This document shows, one piece after another, positions 56,115-63,827 of a stretch of DNA of 64,000 bases. A program made the position numbers and the translations under genes. The notes under the pieces were generated by a model, which did no database searches, was not told the DNA's origin, and saw only the letters and a list, made by a program, of their open reading frames with translations. The stretch covers positions 124,001 through 188,000 of the forward strand of contig NZ_CANLZM010000004.1 of NCBI RefSeq assembly GCF_947495565.1. The letters run 5' to 3'. The first letter of the stretch is position 1, and every line of letters starts with the position of its first letter. This DNA is from an uncultured Pontibacter sp. (GTDB lineage Bacteria > Bacteroidota > Bacteroidia > Cytophagales > Hymenobacteraceae).

Positions 56115-57539
56115 ATGGCAAATACACCTAACGAAGGCAAAAAATTCTTAGACAGTGTCCATCAGTATTTCGATCACGCCGCCAGTTTTTCCAAACTCAG
56201 CCCCGGCATACTGGCACAGATCAAAGCAACAAATAGTGTATATAAAGTATCGTTTCCGGTAGAAATTGAAGGCAAGATTGAGGTGATAGAAGGAATACGG
56301 GTACAGCACAGCCATCACAAACTTCCATCTAAGGGCGGTATCCGGTTTAGCATGCAAGTTGATGAGGAGGAAGTAAAGGCACTGGCTACTTTGATGACGT
56401 TTAAATGCGCGGTGGTTGATGTTCCCTTCGGAGGTGCTAAAGGAGGTGTAAAGATAAATCCGAGAACCAGTTCTGTAAAGACGCTGGAGAAAGTAACGCG
56501 CAGGTATGCAGCCGAACTTATAAAAAAGAACCTGATAGGCCCGGGCATGGATGTACCTGCACCTGATTATGGTACGGGCAGCAGAGAAATGGCTTGGATT
56601 GCCGACACTTATCAGGCACTGAAGTATGGTGAGACCAACGCATTAGGTTGTGTTACAGGCAAGCCTGTTGGCCAGGGTGGTATTAGGGGCCGTGCTGAAG
56701 CAACAGGTTTAGGTATTTACTTTGGCCTGCGCGAGCTGTTGGCTGACACAGAAATGCTGAAAGGAAAAGGACTGGACGGCAACACCATGGAAGGCAAGCG
56801 AATTATAGTGCAGGGCTTAGGAAATGTAGGCTACCACGCTGCTTTCTTTTGCCAACAGGATGGTGCCATTATTACCGGCATTGCAGAACGCGAAGGAGGA
56901 ATCTATAACGAAAACGGAATTGACATTAAAGAGGCTTTCAAGCACCGCAGCGAGAACGGCTCTATACTTAACTTTCAGAACTGTAAGAACTACGAGAATT
57001 CTGAGGAGATGCTGGAACTGGAATGCGACATTCTATTACCTGCAGCCCTCGAAAACGTGATTCATAGCGGTAATGCGGGACGCGTAAAAGCTAAAATTAT
57101 AGCAGAAGGCGCCAATGGCCCTGTTACCCGTGAAGCGGAAGACATTTTGATTAAAAACGGCATCGTTATTTTGCCTGATTTATACTTGAATGCCGGTGGA
57201 GTTACAGTATCATACTTCGAATGGCTGAAAAACCTGTCGAACGTGCGATTTGGCCGGATGGGCAAACGAGCGGAGGAAGCCAGTTACAGAAGATTGGTAA
57301 ATGCTATCGAAACAAGCTCAGGTAAAAGTATGAGCTCCACGGAGCGCGCTTTTCTGACACAGGGCTCAGACGAAATTAGTTTGGTGCGTTCTGGGCTGGA
57401 GGACACCATGATTAATGCTTACCATGAAATAAGAGAGGTGATGGTGCAAAACAATACGCCAGGCTTACGCTCTGCAGCATTTCTGGCCGCTATCGAGAAG
57501 ATCGGGGTAAGCTATCAGCTACTTGGCATATTTCCTTGA
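56115..57539 (+). CDS. glutamate dehydrogenase (Glu/Leu/Phe/Val family)
   Basis: 474 residues. Catalytic segment KGGIRFSMQVDEEEVKALA, the FGGAKGGVKINP lysine region and the Rossmann motif GLGNVGYHAAFF (about 236-247). The extra length over the 420-residue form lies in the C-terminal part and is common in Bacteroidota. It interconverts glutamate and 2-oxoglutarate; cofactor is not certain. Flanked by two of the three STAS-like genes. Confidence 0.92.
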   Translation: MANTPNEGKKFLDSVHQYFDHAASFSKLSPGILAQIKATNSVYKVSFPVEIEGKIEVIEGIRVQHSHHKLPSKGGIRFSMQVDEEEVKALATLMTFKCAVVDVPFGGAKGGVKINPRTSSVKTLEKVTRRYAAELIKKNLIGPGMDVPAPDYGTGSREMAWIADTYQALKYGETNALGCVTGKPVGQGGIRGRAEATGLGIYFGLRELLADTEMLKGKGLDGNTMEGKRIIVQGLGNVGYHAAFFCQQDGAIITGIAEREGGIYNENGIDIKEAFKHRSENGSILNFQNCKNYENSEEMLELECDILLPAALENVIHSGNAGRVKAKIIAEGANGPVTREAEDILIKNGIVILPDLYLNAGGVTVSYFEWLKNLSNVRFGRMGKRAEEASYRRLVNAIETSSGKSMSSTERAFLTQGSDEISLVRSGLEDTMINAYHEIREVMVQNNTPGLRSAAFLAAIEKIGVSYQLLGIFP

Positions 57540-57567
57540 TTAAGCCCAACAGAGGCAAAGTATTAGG

Positions 57568-58014
57568 TCAGTTTATGGATGGATTTAACGCCGCGAACTG
57601 GCCTTTTTTTACGTCCAAAAGCCACTGTTTAGCCTCCTGTAACTTCGTGAAGTAGTTAAACTGTATAAAGTGCTGCTGAGGCATAATTGCTGATGCCTGA
57701 TAATTGGTAACAATGGCCTGGAAGTGCGTAGTATTAAACACGACAGCGGCATACGTTTCATCTTTAATGCAGTCATACACTTTAGGATAAAACTCCTGAA
57801 TCAGCCAATTCTCCTGCTCTCTGTCAAGCGGGCCGATTAAGGTCTGGTCGGTGCAGAAGTAGTATGTTTGCAGGTGTTCACAAACAAATTGAAGGGCGTG
57901 ATAATATGCCTCTTTCAGGAGAACCATATCTGGTTTCTTTAGCCAGCTTATCAGCAAAAGCTGCTCCTGTTGCTGATAAGTAATATTAACGCCTGGGTTT
58001 TCGAATATCACCAT
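57568..58014 (-). CDS. STAS/SpoIIAA-like protein, paralogue 2
   Basis: 148 residues. Same order of segments as the protein at 55321: QLLLISWLKKP, then TDQTLIGPLDREQENWLIQEFYP, YAAVVFNT and EAKQWLLD. Converges with glutamate dehydrogenase. Function unknown. Confidence 0.6.
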   Translation of the reverse strand: MVIFENPGVNITYQQQEQLLLISWLKKPDMVLLKEAYYHALQFVCEHLQTYYFCTDQTLIGPLDREQENWLIQEFYPKVYDCIKDETYAAVVFNTTHFQAIVTNYQASAIMPQQHFIQFNYFTKLQEAKQWLLDVKKGQFAALNPSIN

Positions 58015-58207
58015 AGATCTAAATAGCGCATTATATAATCGAAATTTACATAGCTATAAATTAATAAACAAGCACTTACAGTTTGGCGATAGACGCATTT
58101 GTAAAAGAACCTTGTTTATGTATAAACATAAGGATATTTACAGCAGAAACATAAAATACAAATTGATAGAGAGATAGCTTCACTACACGTATTTTCGTAT
58201 TTAAGAT

Positions 58208-58936
58208 ATGAACAGAAACAGCCTCCTGCTTCCTTTTGTAGTACTTGGCGTAAGCTTAGTAATTAGCGCCTTTTTGCTGTCGCAGATTTTCCGGTTCAGA
58301 GACCAGGCAAACCAAACCATCAATGTAACCGGCTCAGCTAAAAAAGAGATTACATCTGACCTCGGCATACTCCGGAGCAATATTCAAGCGGAGGCGCCTA
58401 CTGCTGATGCTGCTTACCTGCTCCTGCAGGAGCAGCGCCCCATGGTGTTACAGTATCTGAAGGAGCAGGGCTTTGATGATTCATCTGTTGACCTGAACAC
58501 AATCAATTTAAACCCTATATACGAAGTCACGGAACAAGGCTATAGTACCAACCGTGTTAACCGCTATATAGCCAACCAGATGATTCAGGTGACATCTCAG
58601 GATGTGCAGAAAATAAAATCCGTTTCGCTGGACATGACTTCGCTGGTAAGCAAAGGCATAAACATCAACGTTATGTCTCCGGAGTATTATTATACCAAAC
58701 TGGCCGACCTTAAAGTTGAGATCCAAGCTGATGCTGCAAAAGACGCCCTCCAACGGGCAGAGAAAATAGCCGAAGCTACCGGCAGCGACCTGGGTGCTAT
58801 CACAAATGCACGCATGGGTGTAATCCAAATAACACCTGTAAACTCTAACATGATTTCCGATTATGGCATTAACGACGCATCTTCCATAGAGAAAGAAATT
58901 ACGGCTGTCGTGAGTGCTTCCTTCAGGTTAGACTAA
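58208..58936 (+). CDS. SIMPL-domain membrane-anchored protein
   Basis: 242 residues. N-terminal membrane anchor (about 8-27), then a SIMPL domain: INVTGSAKKEITSD, LQEQRPMVLQYLKEQG and the C-terminal AVVSASFRLD strand. The family (YggE-like) is linked to oxidative stress or signalling, function unclear. Monocistronic. Confidence 0.88.
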   Translation: MNRNSLLLPFVVLGVSLVISAFLLSQIFRFRDQANQTINVTGSAKKEITSDLGILRSNIQAEAPTADAAYLLLQEQRPMVLQYLKEQGFDDSSVDLNTINLNPIYEVTEQGYSTNRVNRYIANQMIQVTSQDVQKIKSVSLDMTSLVSKGININVMSPEYYYTKLADLKVEIQADAAKDALQRAEKIAEATGSDLGAITNARMGVIQITPVNSNMISDYGINDASSIEKEITAVVSASFRLD

Positions 58937-58956
58937 ACATATTAATACCTCCTAAA

Positions 58957-58994
58957 ACAGCAAAGGCCGGAGTTTGAGCTCCGGCCTTTGCTGT
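58957..58994. terminator. 16-bp perfect bidirectional hairpin
   Basis: Bases 58957-58972 pair with 58979-58994 (core CAAAGGCCGGAG). Followed by a T-rich tract containing two TATACTT copies. Confidence 0.88.
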
Positions 58995-59010
58995 TTTTAT
59001 ACTTTTATAC

Positions 59011-60819
59011 TTAGCTATTGCTGATGCTTAGCCACTTATTGTATATTTTCTGTTGTGTATTAGAGGGATTATCAACCTGAATAAACTGATAACGAACACT
59101 ACTATCTGGAAGCATTTTCACTTTCAGCGTCTGCAATTTACCATCGCGGGCAATCAGAACATCAGCCGTATCACCCACATTCATACTTGCAACGAAACGC
59201 TCCAGGTCATCACCAGCACGATAATCATTTATAGCGATGATCTCATCGTTCACGTTTAAGCCACCCTCCCAGGCGCTGCTGCCACGGCTTATGCCACGCA
59301 CAACCAGTTTACCACCCGACGAATAAGTAGATGCTCCCCAGTTAATAGCATTGTTGCCTTCGTTGGTGTTAACCAGTTTAAGACCGGCTGCATCAAAATA
59401 TTTGTTATAATCTGGGCTTGCTGTTCCGTGCACATAATTTTGGAAAAACTCATCCATTTTACGTCCTGAAACTTTTTCAATTGCTTCTTTAAATTCGGCC
59501 TCTGTAAAACCACGATTCAGCTTTTTATAGAAGCGCTCATACATAAAGCGCATCACATCATCCAGGCTTTTCTCGCCTTTAGTAGCCTCCATAATTTCCA
59601 TATTCAGTAGATGCCCAAGCACACCGCCTTTGGTATAATAAGACACCTCTGCGTTACTGGAGTTCTCGTTGCGGCGGTAATATTTAATCCATGCATCAAA
59701 GCTGGACTCCGCCACTGGCTGTACTTTGTTTCCGGGTGTGTTTTCCACTGAGTTTATACTTCCGGAAACAACTCCTAAATATCTGTCCGGAGATGTAAAA
59801 CCAGCTCTGCGCACTAACAGGTCATCATAATAGCTTGTTATACCCTCAGATACCCAAAGCAAGCGAGTGTAATTTTCAGCGTTGTAATCGAAAGGGCCTA
59901 GCGGCTCAGGACGAAGGCGTTTTACATTCCAAAGGTGAAAATACTCGTGCGCCACTAAGCTTAAAAAGCCATTGTATCCTGCCTCTGTGCCGTAGTTCCA
60001 GCGGGAGGTTTGCAGTGTAGTTGAGTTCAGGTGCTCTAAGCCGCCGCCGCCGCGCTCCAGGTTGTGCACAATAAACACATAACGGTCTACAGGCAGCTCA
60101 CCCATCAGCTTTACGGCCTCGTCTATTACTTTAGTCATGTCTGACATTAGTTGCTTCGGATCGTAATTTCCGCCGCCATACATTGCCAACTCGTGCGGAA
60201 CGCCTGCAGCCGTAAACTTATATACTTCGTGGGTGCCGATTTCCAGAGGTGAATCAGCCAGAATATCGTAATTAGGGAAGCTAAAAGTATACTTGCCCGT
60301 GCTTTTTAACCCGGTAGACACTTTATCCCAGCCTTTGAAAGGCTCTACAGCTAACGTACCCTTTAGATCCTGATAGCCTTCCGGATACATAAAAATACTG
60401 GTGCCGTTTACATACCCATGAGAGGCATCTAAAAAACTGGTGCGTACACTCATCTCATAGGCGTAAACATCATACTTAGCACGAACAGTATTGGCTTTAT
60501 TACTGTGAACGCGCCAGGTGTTCTTGTCAATCTTCTCGCTGCGCAGTGATTTTCCGTTGCCGTCTGTGGCCTCAAACCCTTCAACGTTTTTAGCGAATTC
60601 GCGCACCAGATAAGATCCCGGTGCCCAAACAGGCATCGTGAAGTCAATATAGCTTTTGCGGGCTCCGCTCAGCTCTGCTTCTACCTCAAAATAATGGGTA
60701 TGCGGCTCGGGCATGGAAAGGGTGTAACGCAGCTCTTCAGCCAGGGCTGAGGCCACGTTTCCTATACTTAAGAACAGAAATACTAAAAGTGAAAGTTTAA
60801 ATCGGTTGTTTTTGAGCAT
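59011..60819 (-). CDS. M61-family metallopeptidase with PDZ domain
   Basis: 602 residues. Signal peptide (1-28), N-terminal beta domain, then the zinc motif VAHEYFHLW (HExxH) with downstream Glu in WVSEGITSYY, as in glycyl aminopeptidases. A PDZ domain (about 495-580; VRGISRGSSAWEGGLNVNDE) follows. Exported peptidase; substrate unknown. Palindrome AAGTATACTT at 60285-60294 lies inside. Confidence 0.9.
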   Translation of the reverse strand: MLKNNRFKLSLLVFLFLSIGNVASALAEELRYTLSMPEPHTHYFEVEAELSGARKSYIDFTMPVWAPGSYLVREFAKNVEGFEATDGNGKSLRSEKIDKNTWRVHSNKANTVRAKYDVYAYEMSVRTSFLDASHGYVNGTSIFMYPEGYQDLKGTLAVEPFKGWDKVSTGLKSTGKYTFSFPNYDILADSPLEIGTHEVYKFTAAGVPHELAMYGGGNYDPKQLMSDMTKVIDEAVKLMGELPVDRYVFIVHNLERGGGGLEHLNSTTLQTSRWNYGTEAGYNGFLSLVAHEYFHLWNVKRLRPEPLGPFDYNAENYTRLLWVSEGITSYYDDLLVRRAGFTSPDRYLGVVSGSINSVENTPGNKVQPVAESSFDAWIKYYRRNENSSNAEVSYYTKGGVLGHLLNMEIMEATKGEKSLDDVMRFMYERFYKKLNRGFTEAEFKEAIEKVSGRKMDEFFQNYVHGTASPDYNKYFDAAGLKLVNTNEGNNAINWGASTYSSGGKLVVRGISRGSSAWEGGLNVNDEIIAINDYRAGDDLERFVASMNVGDTADVLIARDGKLQTLKVKMLPDSSVRYQFIQVDNPSNTQQKIYNKWLSISNS

Positions 60820-60917
60820 GTTAGTATAAGGAATGATTTCTATTTAACAGGCATTTTACAACAAATACCGTGCTTTTCAAAATCAATGCCCTTACACCCG
60901 ATGTTACCACTGCAACT

Positions 60918-61337
60918 TTAAGCGAGGTGTGGAGCCTTAGAATTGAGCCAGTTAACCGCATCCGGCACCTCATAAAAGTTTTTCATTATAATAACTTCAT
61001 TATAGCTCTCCAAGCCAAACTTCCCCGCCTCCTGCAGCAAAGCCTGATAACACTTCTCCGACAACACAAGAGCGATATAATTGCCTACACCGAGTTTAGC
61101 CATCATACAAGGGAAAAGGTAACGCTGCAGCCACTCCTCCTCACTTTCATTGAGCTCTCCAATTTCTCTTAAGTCCAGAAGCCAATGTTTTATCTGAAAC
61201 ATTTCAGCACAACCCAATGCCTCCACTAATCCTTCCCTGAATTCTTTTGAACTCAATTTAAGCAGGCAACGCAGATAAAGTCGCTTTTGGGCCTGATCAA
61301 CAGTTATCTCCAAAGAACTTGCTTTGTAAAGTTTCAT
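60918..61337 (-). CDS. STAS/SpoIIAA-like protein, paralogue 3
   Basis: 139 residues. Matches the other two in pattern: ITVDQAQKRLYLRCLLKLSS, HWLLDLREIGEL, EEWLQRYLFPCM, IALVLSEK and DAVNWLNS. It lies on the same strand as the others, 98 bases upstream of the M61 gene. Function unknown. Confidence 0.6.
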   Translation of the reverse strand: MKLYKASSLEITVDQAQKRLYLRCLLKLSSKEFREGLVEALGCAEMFQIKHWLLDLREIGELNESEEEWLQRYLFPCMMAKLGVGNYIALVLSEKCYQALLQEAGKFGLESYNEVIIMKNFYEVPDAVNWLNSKAPHLA

Positions 61338-61606
61338 CTAATAAAATGTAATGAATACATAAAGGTATCATTTTGATATTTATTTACATTATTATTATAC
61401 TTCTATGATGGCTTTTTTGGATACTCTACTTTGTGAATGATCTTATTTTACCTTTTAATGCAGAAAATTAAGTGGTAGAACTTTTAATCTATTACTGTAT
61501 GTTTTAGCTATTAAATAAAACTCAATGTGAGAGTTAAATCAAATATAAGTGATAATTGGCATGAAGTTTTCACTATACCAGTAATTGCTAAACTAAAACC
61601 TATACT

Positions 61607-62191
61607 ATGAAGAAGACCTTGCTATTCGTTATATCGCCTATTATTCTGCTTGTGCTGCTGTTTGTGTTTGTGCCGCAACACTTTGCCCATCCTGCCACAT
61701 CAACTGCTGAAGTACATAATGTTGACTATTCTCCCGCTTCAGTTACTGACATCAGCAAACCTTCTTACCCTACAACTGAAACTTCAGGCATGGAAGCATC
61801 TTCGGGTACAGACTCTGAGTTGGTTGAGTATGCCTTGAGTTTAATGGGAACTCCTTATATATGGGCAGGTGAAACGCCTGATGGTTTTGACTGCTCCGGC
61901 TTTATCACGCATGTGTATGATAAGTATGATGTCAGCCTCCCTCACTCCTCTCGTATGCAATCCGAAGAAGGCAAACAGGTGCTTCGCCATGAAGCCCAGC
62001 CCGGAGATTTAGTGATTTTTACTGGCACAAATCCGCAGGTGCGTGAACCCGGTCATGTGGGTATTGTCATCTCGCAGCCAAACGACACAATAGAGTTTGT
62101 GCACTCATCTTCTAACGGTGGTGTGAAAATCAGCCAGGTAGAAGGCAGTGGCTATGAGGTGCGGTTCCTGGAAATTCGCCGGGTGTTGTAA
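61607..62191 (+). CDS. NlpC/P60 (C40) peptidase, membrane-anchored or secreted
   Basis: 194 residues. N-terminal hydrophobic segment (about 5-24), a Ser/Thr-rich linker, then a C40 domain: GTPYIWAGETPDGFDCSGF with the catalytic Cys, GHVGIV with the catalytic His. It hydrolyses peptide bonds in peptidoglycan stems. Complete catalytic set. Confidence 0.9.
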   Translation: MKKTLLFVISPIILLVLLFVFVPQHFAHPATSTAEVHNVDYSPASVTDISKPSYPTTETSGMEASSGTDSELVEYALSLMGTPYIWAGETPDGFDCSGFITHVYDKYDVSLPHSSRMQSEEGKQVLRHEAQPGDLVIFTGTNPQVREPGHVGIVISQPNDTIEFVHSSSNGGVKISQVEGSGYEVRFLEIRRVL

Positions 62192-62272
62192 GCAAGTATA
62201 ACACTTCTACGTTTTCACGTACACACAACCATCGCAGGGCTGCAACGGCCCTTTAAAGCAAAACACACTGCT

Positions 62273-62647
62273 ATGGTACATCCTTACATTATAAATACTG
62301 TTAATGCGCTGGTGCTTATTATAGCTGGCTTACTGTTATACTTTGGGAACCCGGCTAAACCGCCAACGGCTCTGGTAGCTCCTTTTGTAGGAATTTTATT
62401 ATTAGCCTGTACCTATCATCTGCGCAAGCACAACCGGTTTGTTTTTAATACGGTAACAGCGCTTACTCTGCTGGCTGGCTTAGTTATTATCTGGCAAATA
62501 GAACCTGAGGTATTTGAGTGGAACCTTCACCATATACTACTGCTGCTCATGTGCTTAAGCTGCTTTATGGCAGTAGTTGTTTATGTTGGCACTTTTGTAC
62601 AAGAACGTCGAATGCGGAACAACAACATTTATAAAGACGATTTGTAA
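62273..62647 (+). CDS. four-helix membrane protein of unknown function
   Basis: 124 residues with helices at about 8-25, 32-49, 60-76 and 87-108. Charged cytosolic tail. No motif recognised. Convergent with the broken minus-strand unit that follows, with a shared hairpin. Confidence 0.6.
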   Translation: MVHPYIINTVNALVLIIAGLLLYFGNPAKPPTALVAPFVGILLLACTYHLRKHNRFVFNTVTALTLLAGLVIIWQIEPEVFEWNLHHILLLLMCLSCFMAVVVYVGTFVQERRMRNNNIYKDDL

Positions 62648-62664
62648 CAAAAGCATATAAAAAA

Positions 62665-62705
62665 GAAACACCTGATGTAGCCCGTCAAAGTACATCAGGT
62701 GTTTC
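62665..62705. terminator. 15-bp perfect hairpin at the end of the broken unit
   Basis: GAAACACCTGATGTA (62665-62679) pairs with TACATCAGGTGTTTC (62691-62705). On the minus strand a T-run (CTTTTTTATATG) follows, a proper terminator. The final TGA of the minus-strand frame (62706-62704) overlaps the arm, so a minus-strand transcript is expected to end here. It can also stop the plus-strand gene. Confidence 0.85.
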
Positions 62706-62976
62706 AGGAATCCTTCAATTTCTCAGTAAGCGGCGCCCTGTTTTTCAGTTTACCATCTTGTAAGAAGACCAAAGGTAAATCGCTATCTGCGTAAGCAGTA
62801 GCTAGTACTGCTTACTAAGCCAGCTCACCTTTTACGTGAACATTGTTACCTTGGCTTACTAAGACGACCGATGGATTAGACATAGCACCTCCTTTCTCTT
62901 TAGTCCGACATAACCCTTAAGCCGCTGCTGCTTTTTTAAAGCTCACTTTGTACTTAATGGCCGTGGCACTCGCCAC
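62704..62976 (-). pseudogene. small minus-strand gene with three in-frame stops
   Basis: One frame runs from GTG 62976 to TGA 62704 without a shift. It is interrupted by TAA at 62919-62917 and a tandem TAG-TAA at 62817-62812. The pieces are 19 residues, then (after ATG 62883, preceded by AAAGGAGG) a 22-residue peptide MSNPSVVLVSQGNNVHVKGE plus Leu-Ala, then 35 codons (AVLATAYADSDLPLVFLQDG and on). All three stops are one C-to-T change from Gln codons. A 10-bp inverted repeat (62791-62800/62806-62815) touches the tandem stops. It may be a decayed gene, a short peptide gene or a structured RNA; family unknown. Confidence 0.4.
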
Positions 62977-62987
62977 TCACTTGTGTA

Positions 62988-63018
62988 TAAAGATAAAAAA
63001 ACGGTTAAAAGTTCACAA
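62988..63018 (-). promoter_or_regulatory. promoter-like element for the minus-strand unit
   Basis: On the minus strand TTG (63018-63016), a 20-base spacer and TATCTTTA (62995-62988), one mismatch from TAnnTTTG. Expected start near 62981, giving a transcript of about 310 bases to the hairpin at 62665. Confidence 0.4.
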
Positions 63019-63270
63019 TGTTTCCGCAATTTCTTGCACTACTTTACCTTAATCTTAAACAGTACTTGAACAACCTAACTTGGGGTTAAAGCACTGTTTG
63101 CACAACTTATTGACTTACAAAATTATAGCTTACAACTTTGTTTAATTCTCCAAAAGCAGCTTTAAAAACTTAGATTTGAAAAATATTTGAAATAAGGCTC
63201 GAAATTTGAATAAGAAGAAATATCAATTAATTTTTTATAAATTACATTGCAAACAATCAACCCAACTCTC

Positions 63271-63702
63271 ATGAAAAAACACCTTTTAACTCTGTTAGTG
63301 CTAATGCTATTCGCCTCGGGCGCTTGGGCGCAAAAAATGTCTCCGGTAGGCGTCTGGACAAATGAAGAAGGCAAAGCCAGATTCGAAATTTACAAGTGTG
63401 GCGATAAGCTCTGCGGCAAGATTGTGGAGCTGAAAGAGCCTCTGCGAAACGGCAAACCTAAAATGGATGATAACAACCCTGACAAAAAGCTACGCAGCAG
63501 ACAGCTTCAGGGAATGCGCTTTATGGAAGGTTTTGAATACGAAGGCGACAATAAATGGGATGAGGGCACGATCTACGACCCAGAAAGTGGTAAAACTTAC
63601 TCCTGCTACATGAAAATGACTGGCAAGGATAAAATGGAAGTGAAAGGCTATATAGGGATTTCTTTGATAGGCCGTACGCAAAACTGGACACGCGTAAACT
63701 AG
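63271..63702 (+). CDS. secreted DUF2147 protein
   Basis: 143 residues from ATG 63271; the open frame begins at 63247 upstream. Signal peptide (1-21), then a lipocalin-like DUF2147 domain: GVWTNEEGKARFEIYKCGDK, LCGKIVEL, GTIYDPESGKTYSCYMKM and the YIGISLIGRTQNWTRV end. Envelope protein of unknown function, common in this phylum. Confidence 0.88.
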   Translation: MKKHLLTLLVLMLFASGAWAQKMSPVGVWTNEEGKARFEIYKCGDKLCGKIVELKEPLRNGKPKMDDNNPDKKLRSRQLQGMRFMEGFEYEGDNKWDEGTIYDPESGKTYSCYMKMTGKDKMEVKGYIGISLIGRTQNWTRVN

Positions 63703-63721
63703 TCTTCTGTAAGTATAAAGC

Positions 63722-63751
63722 AAAAGGGTTAGCAATGCTGCTAACCCTTTT
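63722..63751. terminator. DUF2147 terminator
   Basis: AAAAGGGTTAGCA (63722-63734) pairs with TGCTAACCCTTTT (63739-63751), four-base loop, then a T-run. It lies between convergent genes. Confidence 0.9.
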
Positions 63752-63827
63752 TTATTAACCCTTTACCAGCCTATTAACTCAATTTCAGCCATCTGGGTTA
63801 TTCATATTTAAATAAAAAAGATATATT

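Larger units (their letters stand above)
62648..63270. other. 623-base region holding a minus-strand transcription unit of uncertain type
   Basis: Apart from the unit described at 62704-62976 and its hairpin and promoter, the right part (63020-63270) is AT-rich and carries no gene. It presumably holds the promoter of the DUF2147 gene, though no clear consensus was found. No tRNA or known RNA family was recognised. Confidence 0.5.

Noticed and set aside
62704..62976. Double-glycine bacteriocin leader (Lys-Gly-Gly-Ala before MSNP)
   Set aside because: The Gly-Gly is encoded by the Shine-Dalgarno AAAGGAGG and lies after a stop codon; no C39 peptidase or modification gene is near.
62665..63018. 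tmRNA or 6S-like RNA in the region with tandem stops
   Set aside because: No T-loop GGTTCRAATCC, no acceptor-stem CCA and no 6S-like long bulged duplex; the tag-like peptide end Glu-Leu-Ala followed by two stops was suggestive but not enough.
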